This document shows, piece by piece, positions 24,201 to 31,758 of a stretch of 64,000 nucleotides of DNA. The stretch's first letter is position 1; each line of letters starts with the position of its first letter. Origin of the DNA: Cydia pomonella (taxonomy: Eukaryota; Arthropoda; Insecta; Lepidoptera; Tortricidae). Position numbers and translations under genes: made by a program. The notes beneath the pieces were generated by a model. That model made no database searches, had not been told where the DNA came from, and was given only the letters and a program-made list of their open reading frames with translations. The stretch lies in the NCBI RefSeq assembly GCF_033807575.1, contig NC_084727.1:3162001-3226000 (forward strand), in the 5' to 3' direction.

Positions 24201-24293
24201 TCCACTGACATTTTAACTTACCTTCCACGTCCCAAGACCGATGGCGGGAATAGTTTTCCCATTGTTAAACGTAACGACCGGAACCTTGACCAT
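9072..24293 (-). CDS. aldo-keto reductase gene, six coding exons seen, 3' end outside window
   Basis: This is a cytosolic NAD(P)H-dependent carbonyl reductase of the aldo-keto reductase superfamily, seen as exons at 24222-24293 or 23466-23540 (alternative starts), 19012-19154, 10717-10858, 9877-10071 and 9072-9271. All junctions are AG/GT and in phase, giving about 250 residues. The AKR catalytic tetrad is complete, numbered with the 24-residue first exon: Asp46 and Tyr51 (GYRHIDCAFVYGNE), Lys80 (ITSKLWN) and His113 (YLIHWP). GLSNFN and VECHPYLNQ are family signatures. The usual length is 315-325 residues. The final segment, with the IPKS and cofactor-phosphate loop, is not seen between 1 and 9071, so it lies beyond the left edge or is lost. 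Lepidopteran relatives reduce ecdysteroid or other carbonyls; the substrate cannot be told here. Confidence 0.9.
9418..9690. repeat. intronic repeat, copy 1
   Basis: AAGAATTCAAGTCTTAGAGA, TACATCTCTAAGGATAATTT and TTTAGAGACATTATATCTCT recur in the same order at 10926-11185. The two copies sit in AKR introns 4 and 2 and flank exons 4 and 3. Confidence 0.7.
9877..10071 (-). CDS. AKR exon 4
   Basis: It is 195 nt, phase 0 at both ends, and encodes EDGDLFPADASGK through KPVVNQ (residues 120-184). It includes GLSNFNSKQ, the family's second signature region near the nicotinamide pocket. The donor is CAG|GTATGA. Confidence 0.93.
10345..10640 (-). mobile_element. repeat with GTCAAAT/TTGACCC ends
   Basis: It shares AAGCTTTTATAGCTGACTGT and GGGTCAAAT motifs with the tandem pair at 26395-26945, in reverse orientation. 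Confidence 0.5.
10717..10858 (-). CDS. AKR exon 3
   Basis: It is 142 nt, with an acceptor TTTCAG|A that completes Arg72. It encodes EDLFITSKLWNTFH through IHWPQGYK, with catalytic Lys80 and His113. The donor is AAG|GTACGT. Confidence 0.93.
10926..11185. repeat. intronic repeat, copy 2
   Basis: It is collinear with 9418-9690. Confidence 0.7.
11389..11520. mobile_element. MITE (TACTTGTTA...GTGACAGGCATGGTGAC family)
   Basis: AGTGGCATCATGGTTCCATT, CACTTGTCACTATGTC and CATGGTGACAAATGATAAA recur at 29146-29255 and, inverted, at 50808-50895. Confidence 0.65.
11521..11878 (-). pseudogene. truncated Ty1/copia gag fragment
   Basis: Minus-strand translation from 11878 opens MSYENLPTTTSSSTP and contains KLSGIANYGNWKFLMRLYLI and IHENLWDCIQEE, then QQRTLAKICLMVQLCLEV. 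This is the conserved N-terminal fold of copia-type gag. Similarity ends near 11520, where the frame runs on into a MITE. No protease, integrase or reverse transcriptase is adjacent. Confidence 0.75.
11983..12136 (-). mobile_element. possible LTR or leader upstream of copia gag
   Basis: Reading the minus strand towards gag, the sequence begins TGTTAGAACA and ends before CAATCCTGGTAGAATTCC. That would fit a short LTR and primer-binding region, but the second LTR is missing and the ends are guesses. Confidence 0.25.
12255..12462 (-). mobile_element. partial GGTTCCGTA-type element
   Basis: CGTCTGACTCGCCCACCGAG at one end and GGGTACGGAATCCTAAAAA at the other match the reverse complement of elements at 49708-50560 and 58185-58915, with most of the interior missing. 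Confidence 0.55.
12693..12827. mobile_element. 138-bp-type MITE, copy 3
   Basis: It is the reverse orientation of 2055-2192, 135 bp with matching ends. Confidence 0.75.
12840..12988. repeat. dispersed repeat, split copy
   Basis: TTGTTCAAAAACTGAGG through TTATGTTGGCTGG matches 53278-53405. The LINE tail at 12989 interrupts it. Confidence 0.5.
12989..13372 (-). mobile_element. LINE 3' end (ACTACGTCGG family), longer copy
   Basis: The tail continues into CCGGCAGGAACACAACACTA and CCCCAGTTGGGCTCTGCTCTA, also present at 39832-40120 and, in plus orientation, at 33875-34265. Confidence 0.65.
13425..14220 (-). pseudogene. LINE fragment with reverse-transcriptase C-terminus
   Basis: The minus-strand frame 14216-13905 contains FPRNTRNTNRLVVPKQQ, KKNCYSMGIAIYNKLPDY and FKWLLEKN. 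This is the conserved end of Jockey/CR1-like LINE reverse transcriptases. The 3' end near 13437 reads as a short A/T-rich tail. Within it, 13725-13800 (minus) holds a piece of another LINE C-terminus (AIAIQRGNTSCVMGTL). Confidence 0.7.
14240..14400. repeat. dispersed repeat (CCTCGCAACGCTC family)
   Basis: CCTTGGAACCCTCGCAACG and TTTCGCTTGCTCGGGT also occur at 53525-53670. Confidence 0.5.
14822..14965. mobile_element. MITE (GGCTCCTCTACACGATGG family)
   Basis: The inverted ends are GGCTCCGCTACACGATGGC and GCCATCGTGTAGAGGAGCCC. A second copy lies at 50673-50798. Confidence 0.7.
15225..15345 (-). mobile_element. RTE-like LINE 3' tail
   Basis: TATACTTTATTGTACATAG and GGGATCTCTTCCAGTTAACC match the family tail. 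A nearly identical copy is at 48967-49100. Confidence 0.65.
15600..15777. repeat. 21-bp tandem repeat, eight full units plus partial
   Basis: The unit AAATAATTTAGATATCAAA plus CT or GG repeats eight times from 15600, with a ninth partial unit. On the minus strand it stays open as a seven-residue repeat (SKLFPLI/SKLFSLI). Confidence 0.9.
16186..16510 (-). mobile_element. GGTTCCGTA-type fragment joined to a second repeat
   Basis: AAGTGCGAGCCGGACTCGCC and AAGGGTTCCGTACCATTTAT mark one family (16186-16300). From 16310 on, AAGTATATCTCGGACACAAC and CCAGAGGGCCTCGCTAAAT match 62880-62995. Confidence 0.5.
16543..16563 (+). repeat. poly-G run of 21
   Basis: An uninterrupted G tract is followed by (AC)n. 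Its length is likely to vary or be misread. Confidence 0.9.
16668..17265. mobile_element. TIR element (CATCACACTTGCTCGAAAAA)
   Basis: The ends form long inverted repeats: CATCACACTTGCTCG, GCAGGTGTACTGAAGGACAA and AAGGCCTT on the left, mirrored on the right. The middle carries inverted GTTATGGATTGTG motifs. It is about 600 bp with no coding frame. Other copies are at 275 and 46535. Confidence 0.7.
17630..17710 (+). repeat. GC-rich dispersed repeat
   Basis: GGCCGTTTTGTGCGCGAGGA and TGCTCGCTCTGTGTGGACCC recur at 21700-21762. Confidence 0.5.
17861..17978. mobile_element. MITE (GGTATTCCATCTG TIRs)
   Basis: The inverted ends are GGTATTCCATCTG...CCAATATCTTGG and CCAAGATATTGG...CAGATGGAATAC. Confidence 0.75.
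18420..19011 (-). repeat. tandem array of AKR exon 2 fragments (117-bp unit)
   Basis: Five head-to-tail copies end at about 18527, 18644, 18761, 18878 and 19006, with a period of 117 bp (the last 129). Each contains the last ~90 bp of AKR exon 2, including its GTCAAGAG|GTCAG donor, plus ~27 bp of following intron. Relative to the real exon, four bases are missing after GACTG, which shifts the frame. The outermost copy (18420-18527) keeps more exon-like bases. Confidence 0.92.
19012..19154 (-). CDS. AKR exon 2
   Basis: It is 143 nt, phase 0 in and 2 nt out, and encodes SKPGEV through DGTVK plus the first two bases of Arg72. It carries catalytic Asp46 and Tyr51. The acceptor is TTTTCAG|TCA and the donor AAGAG|GTCAGA. 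Partial copies of its 3' part are tandemly repeated just downstream in the intron (18420-19011). Confidence 0.92.
19356..20015. repeat. 61-bp minisatellite, about 10.5 units
   Basis: The unit begins ACAACATCGACATCTAATCT and runs through CAATATGAAACGGCCAAGTA. About ten units from 19377 are identical by eye; the last, from 19987, has diverged. It lies in the intron between the AKR first exons and exon 2. Confidence 0.95.
20092..20345. mobile_element. CCATCTTGTGG / GGCGCGAGGCG MITE, diverged copy
   Basis: TCTGCCATCTTGCGGCCTGA, TTTACGCCTCGCGCCAAAAA and CATTTGTGGGCTAC-like motifs match fuller copies at 25994, 41115 and 57750. Confidence 0.6.
20893..20920 (+). mobile_element. SINE A-box fragment
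   Basis: TGGTCTAGTGGGTAGTGACC matches the tRNA-like head of the SINE family at 21087-21359. Confidence 0.5.
21085..21359 (-). mobile_element. tRNA-derived SINE, minus orientation
   Basis: On the minus strand it opens with TGGCCTAGTGGGTAGTGACC (A box), then GGTTCAAATCCTGG (B box), a body with GAGCATGGATATTTG, and a TTATTTAT tail. Confidence 0.85.
21360..21600 (+). mobile_element. tRNA-derived SINE, plus orientation, head-to-head with previous
   Basis: It starts within the same family at GAAGCTGATGGTCCCGG, lacks the A box, and ends ATATTTATTTATTTAATTAT. Together with 21085-21359 it makes a ~500-bp inverted repeat. Confidence 0.8.
21797..22045 (-). pseudogene. LINE 3' end with reverse-transcriptase C-terminus
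   Basis: Minus-strand translation gives RNFLPRTLRLWNELPAEVF and GFFKKGVYRFLK just before the ACTACGTCGG-type tail. This links that abundant tail to a non-LTR retrotransposon. Confidence 0.8.
22108..22225 (-). mobile_element. partial tRNA-derived SINE
   Basis: AACACCCATGACTAAGGAAC and GGGATTCAAACCCAGGACCA match the family body and B box. Confidence 0.6.
22564..22834 (-). mobile_element. tRNA-derived SINE
   Basis: It is nearly identical to 21085-21359, with intact A and B boxes on the minus strand. Confidence 0.85.
22836..23465. other. AKR intron, no feature recognised
   Basis: Very AT-rich, with AATAAAGTATGAATTGATTG near 23200, which resembles a LINE 3' end. Confidence 0.4.
23466..23540 (-). 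CDS. AKR first coding exon, variant 2 (proximal)
   Basis: This exon encodes 25 residues starting MASKVPKVAFNNGFECPILG and ending TWK. It aligns with the distal first exon but differs at about half its positions. The donor is AAG|GTACTG, phase 0. Only one downstream body is present, so this is best read as an alternative promoter and first exon, or as the relic of a tandem AKR duplicate. Confidence 0.85.
24222..24293 (-). CDS. AKR first coding exon, variant 1 (distal)
   Basis: This exon encodes 24 residues starting MVKVPVVTFNNGKTIPAIGL and ending TWK, the canonical AKR N-terminal beta hairpin and first barrel strand. It ends at a donor reading AAG|GTAAGT in phase 0, which matches the phase of exon 2. 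The start is the only ATG in frame near the donor. Confidence 0.88.
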
Positions 24294-24841
24294 TTTTTTT
24301 CAAAGCGTCCGACTCGCCGGGCACAGGAATGAGAAGTGAACAGCCGTTGAGTTTTTACATCGATGAGTTTATCACGTTTCTCGTTATCAGTTAAGTTTAC
24401 ATATAACATAAAATATTGTTTATCTGTTTGTATGTATTATGTAACGCAGTTATTACACAGATGCAAAGTTACATGCGTACCTAATTATAAGTGAGGATCC
24501 AAGGGTAATGTCAGCTGATGGGCTAGGGCGGGAAAGGGGTAGTTCATATGGCCGATGGCCAAGGGGGGGGAGAGGCATACATATAGTTAGAAATTTTGTT
24601 CTCTAGGAGGGGGGGAGGCACTTTTTGATATTTAACAAATTTAACACATATCAGTGAAATGATAAGGATCAAAGTCAAATGGAGTTCTAAAACTTTTAAT
24701 CACGTGTCGAAAGGTGGCAGTAAATTTACTGTGGCTACAAAATTTTCTTTGACAATCCACCTCTATTGTCCCGAGTGAAACAGAACATTTTTTCATGAAC
24801 TGTATAACATATTCTAATAACGTTAATAATAAAATGTGATG

Positions 24842-25420
24842 CAATTCAATTCAATTCAAATATACTTTATTCATGTAGGCCTAGCAACAAGCACTTATGA
24901 ATAGTAAGACAGTATTACATATAATTATCTTAATCTAATTATCAGAGCAATTTATTGATGTTGTAAATATTATTCCATATATAATACTAATGAATATAAT
25001 TCATAGATCAAATTTAATACTAAAACTTTCACAAAATACAGTCATACAAAAAAAATGTATAAAAAATACTTGTCTAGATTGTTTCTAGAATAAATTCTAA
25101 ATGTCAAACAAATATAATAAAAACAACAAAGGAAATACATGCATTGGAATATCCATTTCATCATCATTATTCAAATATAATAAATAATTAATCATTTCGA
25201 ATCACAATTAATCCCACGTTGTTTTATCATTCATGTAGTCTTGTGTGGTATAATAAGCTTTAGAAATAAGTTTACGCTTTACATGATTCTTAAATTTATT
25301 AATTGGTAACTCAGTAATATGGTTTGGAAGTTTATTATAAAATCTCACACAATTACCCATGAATGATTTTTTAATTTTATGGAGCCGAGTGAAGGGCACG
25401 GAATGCTACTGATATCGTAT
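24842..25420 (-). pseudogene. LINE 3' fragment with reverse-transcriptase C-terminus
   Basis: The minus strand encodes MPFTRLHKIKKSFMGNCVRF, YNKLPNHITELPINKFKNHV and KRKLISKAYY, the conserved end of a LINE reverse transcriptase. It is followed by a 3' UTR ending AATAAAGTATATTTGAATTG. It is 5' truncated at about 25420. Confidence 0.75.
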
Positions 25421-25574
25421 TTAAAAGTTATAAAACTTATAAATAAATAAAAATGTCTAATTTCAAGTGTTCGTCAAGTGAAGCCAGATTAAAGTACTAA
25501 AGTTTTAATTATTTATAAATTCGTAAGTATACATAATAAATAGTTACGTTGTAATGTCACAAAGATAATATTGG

Positions 25575-25726
25575 TATAGGTAAAAAACTTAAGTAAGTCA
25601 CCTGCTGTATGTAGTTGTGACGTGTTCGAATAGACATTTGTTTTGTTTGTGTGTGCCTTTTAAACATGTATTGTCTATTCGAACACGTCACAACTACAGG
25701 TGACTTACTTAAGTTTATTACCTATA
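25575..25726. mobile_element. palindromic MITE (ACTTAAGTAAGTCACCTG arms)
   Basis: The arms of about 60 bp include TAGTTGTGACGTGTTCGAAT and its reverse complement, around a GTTTTGTTTGTGTGTG loop. Confidence 0.75.
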
Positions 25727-25993
25727 GTGATTTGTAGGCATCCTTATCTAGTACTGAAGTGATTTGCCATTTTTAACAGTGCGACTAACTTTTTCAGTAA
25801 GTAATGATAGGGAGCCTGCATGAACTGTAGGAGGCAGCACAGGAGCCGTCAGATTTTGACATGACTTTTAATGTTGAATAAATTAACAAAAAAAAATCGC
25901 GAAAAAAAATGGCCGAAAGTCCTCTCCCATAGAAAATGTCAAGGTCAGGCAGCCAAAATATATGACACATTCCCCATTTCGGGGTTGATTCCA

Positions 25994-26333
25994 TAGGGAG
26001 CGTGCATGAACTGTAGGAGGCAGCACAGGAGCCGTCAGATTTTTGGCGCGAGGCGTAAATTTGAGGTTTTTTGTTCCGATGTAGCCCACAAGATGGCAGA
26101 ACCTACTATGCATAAAAAAACACGTGACGTGTACATGTGCATGTTTATGGTTCCGATTCAGGAGGCCTACCGCGAAAATCGAAGTTCGTCAATTGCGGGC
26201 ATTTTTCTCTGTCACTCTAATTACGTCTTAGTGAGAGTAAAAGAGAAAATTCCCGCAATTTGCGAATTTCGGTTTTCGCGGTAGGCCCCCTGGCCACAAG
26301 ATGGCAGAGCCTCCAACGCGCACGGTCCCTATA
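25994..26333. mobile_element. GGGAGCGTGCATGAACTGTA MITE interrupted by a hairpin MITE
   Basis: It starts AGGGAGCGTGCATGAACTGT and ends CCAACGCGCACGGTCCCTAT. The uninterrupted copies at 41115-41319 and 57750-57955 read GATTCAGGCCACAAGATGG where this one holds the element at 26161-26291. Confidence 0.8.
26161..26291. mobile_element. hairpin MITE type 1 (GGCCTACCGCGAAAA)
   Basis: Near-palindrome: GGCCTACCGCGAAAATCGAA, AATTGCGGGCATTTTTCTCT and the mirrored right half. Other copies are at 44297, 50997, 51258, 52943 and 58015. Confidence 0.8.
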
Positions 26334-26394
26334 AGATTTTAAATGTATCATTTTTACAAGCTTTTAATTAATTTGCCCTGTTAGTACTTATGTC

Positions 26395-26945
26395 TGTGTG
26401 GGTCAAATCTTGAGAGCTAAATTTGACACACTTCTCGATTTTTGATTGAGCTGACATTATGCATACAGCAATGACAATCGGAGCTAATCTGATGATAGAG
26501 GCAGGAGGTGGCCATGGGAACTCTGTGATAAAACAACGCAAACTAATTGAGTTTGGGGTTGTGAGAATTGTCTCGACGAGTATTACTTGCCTGTGGATAG
26601 AAAAGAACAGTCAGCTATAAAAGCTTGTATCAAAAATGCTTTTTTTCCAAAAACTTATTACAGGTTTTTTTTTAACTTGCCATGTGAGTATTTTAGTGTG
26701 GGTCAAATCTTGGATGTTAAATTTGACCAACTTCCCGATTTCCGATTAAGCTGAAATTTTGCATACATATGTAAATGATGACATGGAGCTGATCTGATGT
26801 TGGAGACAGGAGGTGGCCATGGGAACTCTGTGATAAAACAAGAGGCTACGTAAGTAATTATGTTTGGGGTTGTTAGAATTGTCTCGATGAGTATGAGTTG
26901 TCTGTGGAATCAAAAGTACAGTCAGCGATAAAAGCTTGTAAGGTT
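26395..26945 (+). repeat. tandem pair of ~280-bp repeats
   Basis: GGGTCAAATCTTG, GGCAGGAGGTGGCCATGGGA and AGTTTGGGGTTGTGAGAATT occur once from 26395 and again from 26700. Each unit ends near ATAAAAGCTTGTA. Confidence 0.7.
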
Positions 26946-26960
26946 AGACCAAGCTAAGTT

Positions 26961-27015
26961 GGCAGTGATTTTGATAGCTAACACTGTGCAAGTGTTAGCT
27001 ATCAAAATCACTGCC
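26961..27015. repeat. perfect 25-bp hairpin, 5-nt loop
   Basis: GGCAGTGATTTTGATAGCTA plus ACACT is followed by loop GTGCA and the exact reverse complement. Confidence 0.9.
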
Positions 27016-27686
27016 ATACGCTGCAATACGCATATTTGCAAGAGCTGTAAGGTGCAAAAAAAATTATTCGAGAAAGTCAAAAACGAAAAAAGTTATGGCC
27101 GAAATAGTGCAAAAAACATTTTTTTCTCCGAATTTTTGATTTTGGCGCTCGATATTTTGGAAACGAAGAATGATATCAATAATTAATTGAAAAATGAAAC
27201 TTGTATACTTATGTGCCACGGCGACAATTATTCAAACTTCGATAAGAGTGTGGAAATTTGTTTCTTCACAGGTGTTAATTATCATTCAACGTTGTAGTTT
27301 TAATTTGTAAACTTTTCCTTACCCCGTCGTCTTTCTTGTCGCTCAGCGACAATATTTTGTCGAATTCCATAGATTCATTTCCAATGTGCTCAATAGTGGT
27401 GTGAGGCACGAAATCTGTTAATCTTTGGTACAAGGCGATTCTATTCCTCTACTCTACCTATGTGTTCTACCAAGTTTAGGTATTTATACTTTGCCTATTC
27501 CGACCACGATAATTATGGATAGGAAGTAGTTCTCCTGTAATCCATCTCATCAAAGGTTTGCATCGTAAACAAGTTCGACTTTATTTACCAATAGCCACGG
27601 TACCGAATGGACGCCACATTAAACGCTTCCGTCATTAACCCGTTTATTAATAAACGGTTTATGTGTTTACGACAATGGACAGCGTA
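27016..27686. other. repeat-derived or anonymous sequence
   Basis: Contains GCAATACGCATATTTGCAAG, which usually accompanies the hairpin at 26961 in lepidopteran repeats. Nothing coding was recognised. Confidence 0.3.
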
Positions 27687-28639
27687 TTAGGGCCAGTTGC
27701 ACCATGCCCATTTGATGTACTGATCATGTGTAAATATGGCGCTAGCGAATGCTAACTGCATATTTGGGTTGCACCACGCTATGTGTCCGTTAAAAAGTTA
27801 CGCTGCCCTTAACCGGTGGCAGAGCACTGGTTAACAGCAAAGTCGTTCGATAAATATGGCGGCGCTTTTTGGAAATCGTCCGTATTTCACGAATTTATGT
27901 TTGATTATTAAATAATTTGAGTAAAAAGTAATGTAAATTATTAAAAATATATTTATAACAATAAAAAGGTGGAAATATCTAAACGCAAAAACGTGTGATA
28001 GTTGACATAATGGTTTTAAATGTCATTTTAGTTGCGAGACTACTTGTGTTTCATAAAATACATTAATTTGTTCCGGATATTCAAAGAAAAGGTGTGTTTT
28101 AAATTGAAATCGAGTGCAGAATGAGTTTAAGTTGAGGATAAGACCAGATTGATGCTATCACAGGTTAACAAATACGTCCCATAAAGTGAAACTCGACGGC
28201 ATGTAATGAAAACTATTTATCGACAGACTGGTCATTAAAATCAATTTAAAACGCTCTATGTTTATTGGAATCAAGATAAGAATGTTATATCCCTTGGAAA
28301 TATTAGTGGACTAACTATGATATTCGAAAACAGCGAGATGACAACTATAAACATATACAAAGTCGGCCTCTGAAAATCGTAACCCAGAAGAGAAGTGAAC
28401 TATATTTATAACTATAAAATCACATAAAACAAGATGCTACATATGAAATCAAGTATTTTGGTGAGAAGAAAATGTATTGGACAATTCCAGACCAGTCGGC
28501 ATAATAGGTTATATATAAGTGGGCAAAATGTGTACCTAATGTAAAACTGATTATAATACTTCAATTCATACATACTTGCTTGTGTTTTATTTGCTTTTAC
28601 AACATATCTTATTCATTAACCCTAGAAACAACAACTTTG

Positions 28640-30650
28640 CAAGTAATTAACTAAAACAGTTTTATTTATGGTGATATTTATATTTAAATTAATATTTATT
28701 AGAATACAAAGTTACAATTAGATTTAACAATTAACAGCTCCAAAAATCTACATTTATTTTGAGTGTGGGCTACCTGGGTTTCTCTTATCTTCAATTATTA
28801 CATTATACCTATTATAGGGTCCCGCACCCATTAGCGACATGGCATGGCAGGGCGTCCTTCAGCATATTGCCGAGGCATCCCTACACATTGAGCTCTGCTT
28901 GTGAATGTCAAGGTATCCCTCTGGAATTTTCAGGTTTACCACAGTGTCTTAGAAATGCCAGATGTTCTTAGCATTTGTTTGTGTGAGGGATGCTTCGGCA
29001 TGCCCTGACATACTTACCTTGATACTACGCCAAAGGATCTCTTACTGTGTCTAGACAATAGTGGCCTCCGAGCCTAATAAAGTAATTCTTCTGGAAATAT
29101 CGAATATACATGAGAACAACTGAGTAGTTTAATAGGTATAACCTGCAGTGGCAGCATGGTTCCATTTTTATCCACTTGTCACTATGCCTGTCACTTTTGC
29201 ACATACATACTTGTTAGGCATGGTGACAAATGATAAAAAGCTGACCATCTTAATTGTTTCCTTTCATACTGGATAACATTTATAAATATAACAGCCAATA
29301 CCTGGGTTAGATAAAATATAATATGGCCTCCCTTCTGTCACCTGAATTTTACTTGTATTCAACCAGTCATACAGTGAAGTCGCATATAAATAAATTACAA
29401 TGTAACAATTGTATGTAACCCTAGCCATGTATTGGAAATAACATAACAGTTAATTAGTAAAAATATAATCCATAGGTCTTAATTTGCAAAAGAGCATTAC
29501 AACATACTTTAGAGAATGTGTAAACCCATTATTTTTAAACCTGACTACACATTTATTATACACATGACTGACTACTGACAATACCCTACCTACATATTAA
29601 CCCACCAATCCCTATTCATCATCATTTAAAACCTAATATACCTAAATAGCTCTAAAATCAGTCATAATAAAAGGCCCTCAGATTGATTTTATTTGTTTTC
29701 CCCATACCAGTTTTTCAACAGCCCATGCATGTTTCATAAATGATTTATATCATGATCACCCCAACAAAGAAAAAAATAAATAATAGTTGGAATAAACAAG
29801 TGAAGTCACCAGTATGACAGAAAATATAATAAGTAGGCACTTAAATATAATTGTGAAATAATATATGTCAATGAGTTGTTGATTTCTCTCCGGATAACCT
29901 TTTACCTCCATTAGTCACTACCTAAAAAGGATTTAGTGTAAGATAGAAAATAAAGTAAGGTAGGGTAACTAAAAATGTATTTTATTATCAAAAATTAAAT
30001 TCAGATATCATTTATAATACTTTATTTTTCGCAACAAGTTTTTCCAGTTAATCTAGTGTATGATTCTTTGATTTCTTGAATCGATTCACTTGTGTGTAAC
30101 TTTCATCTTGTATTCCATATCAAATGGTGTATATCAAACCTGAAAAGAAAGTAACATGAAATTATTGTGCATAAAAATATATTGTGATCCGTTTCAACCA
30201 TTGGCAAAAAGAAAATGCTTAGATCAAGCAGGTTTAAATTAAAGTACAAAAGTAACTTGAATATCTGCTACTAACAGAACTAACAGTTATGTATTATTGT
30301 GTCAACAATATATGTAATTGGAAATGTTGCCCCAACTGTCGGTATTTGTAGGTAGCGTAGGTAATTCCTTGTGCTTAGGGCTCTGAAAGTAGTTAGGGAT
30401 ACGTATTAAACGAATAAGATAACTTACCGGGCAATGCAGCCCCTTGTTTAATTCGGTATTGCAGCTTGGAAAGCACTTGGACACTGCACAATCGTAGTCA
30501 GCAGTTTCACTTTAATTTAATGTGCCATTAATATAATCATAAATATATTCAAGATTGGCATGGCATAAATTGTGTAATATTTAGATTTAAAACCTGAAAA
30601 GAAACTAGTTCGCGTCTACAAGTTTTCTCGTTGTTGAAAAATTTGACAAC
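28640..30650 (-). ncRNA. candidate spliced transcript of unknown coding capacity
   Basis: On the minus strand an exon-like block (about 30650 to 30429) ends at CCG|GTAAGT, and a polypyrimidine CTTTTCAG acceptor lies at about 30140. Downstream to 28660, where AATAAA occurs, the DNA has few recognisable repeats. The only reading frame of note (Cys-rich, SKCFPSCNTELNKGLHCP) lacks a good start and stops at once after splicing. It may be noncoding or chance, and it lies wholly inside the TIR unit 27690-30869. Confidence 0.2.
29146..29255. mobile_element. MITE, second copy of the 11389 family
   Basis: AGTGGCAGCATGGTTCCATT through GGTGACAAATGATAAAAAG. Confidence 0.65.
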
Positions 30651-30966
30651 TTTGACATTTATGACTGGGTTGCTATATGAAAAAATAATTCTACCATAAA
30701 TTTTTTGGTAGGAACGCGTTCATAGTATGGCCACACGATTAGCGCCGACATTCTGTTATTTTATAGTTGGTGCAACGCATTTTATTTAGCAATCGTTAAG
30801 ACCCCCACGTAAACGTTAAAATTTAGCGAACTGTGCTTACGTTAGCAGGTGGTTTGGTGCAACTGGCCCTTAGTACTGTTTTGTTGAACTACCGAACAGC
30901 CGAGTAGAGAGCTGCATAGAGTCGGTCTAAGCTAAATTAATGTTGTATCAAGCAGTAACGTCTGCG

Positions 30967-31420
30967 AAATTCCTAGCTGAGCAAATTTCCAAATCTTGAA
31001 TTTTTGAGGTTATGTTTCTGTCGCGCTGCGGTGGGCGGGAGTGCGTGCGTGCGATAAGGACAACTGCAGCTCGGACTCGAAAAATCGTGGTTTCACTCTC
31101 GACTGTTCCCTCCTCCGAAACGCAACCAATCATTATGAAATTTTGGAAACTGCAAGAGTAAGAAATAATCTATGCCGCTATATTTAGATTTTTTGGATAT
31201 TTGTTGCAATATTTGTATACTGCGCCTTTTTTTTTACAGCCAATTCAATTTAGTCGTTTTTGCGATTTTCGGGGTGCTGTAACTTGTAAGTTTATTCAAA
31301 ATACAATAATCCAAAAAAACAAAACAGCGGCACAGATGTGACATGATATTTGAATAAATCATTGCGCTAGGTTAAAAATCCAGGGAGGAAACAGTCGAGA
31401 GCGTTTGTATAGAAAAATAA
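30967..31420 (+). mobile_element. internally deleted copy of the TTAA element
   Basis: It starts AAATTCCTAGCTGAGCAA, jumps from TGCGGTGGGCGGGAG straight to GCGATAAGGACAACTGCAGC, and ends before the right terminus. That removes about 2.4 kb compared with copy B. Confidence 0.7.
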
Positions 31421-31453
31421 TTTACTATTACAAATTGAGCCACTTTTACTATA

Positions 31454-31500
31454 GGGACCGTGCGCGTTGGAGGGTCTGCCATCTTGTGGCCTGAATGGCA
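31454..31500. mobile_element. fragment of GGGAGCGTGC-type MITE
   Basis: AGGGACCGTGCGCGTTGGAG and CTGCCATCTTGTGGCCTGAA match one end of 25994-26333 in reverse orientation. Confidence 0.6.
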
Positions 31501-31758
31501 ACCCTAGCACACTGTACGTTTTTCTCTACGACGAATGATAAAAATTAAAATTTCTATATACATAGCGAAAAGCGCCTACGAACAAAGAACCCGCCTAGCG
31601 AGTCGTGAGTGGGCGAGAAGCTATTTTATGGGACCATCATTTGACGCAAGAGGTATATATGGGTCTATTTCGTAGGCAGAGTCGCTAACCTACATTGGAT
31701 TGTTTATGACAAATATTATAATTATATTTTTTTAGGAATAATATCGCCTGTGACCCTG

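Larger units (their letters stand above)
27690..30869. mobile_element. PIF/Harbinger-like TIR unit, 3.18 kb, TTA target duplication
   Basis: The left end GGGCCAGTTGCACCA and right end TGGTGCAACTGGCCC are exact inverted repeats of 15 bp. TTA occurs immediately outside both (27687-27689 and 30870-30872). A TWA duplication is the hallmark of PIF/Harbinger. No transposase frame was found inside; it carries mostly repeat-poor AT-rich DNA and the candidate transcript at 28640-30650. Confidence 0.55.

Noticed and set aside
28755..29040. Inverted GAGGCATCCCT motifs as a MITE
   Set aside because: The two halves match only in part and no clear ends or second copy are seen.
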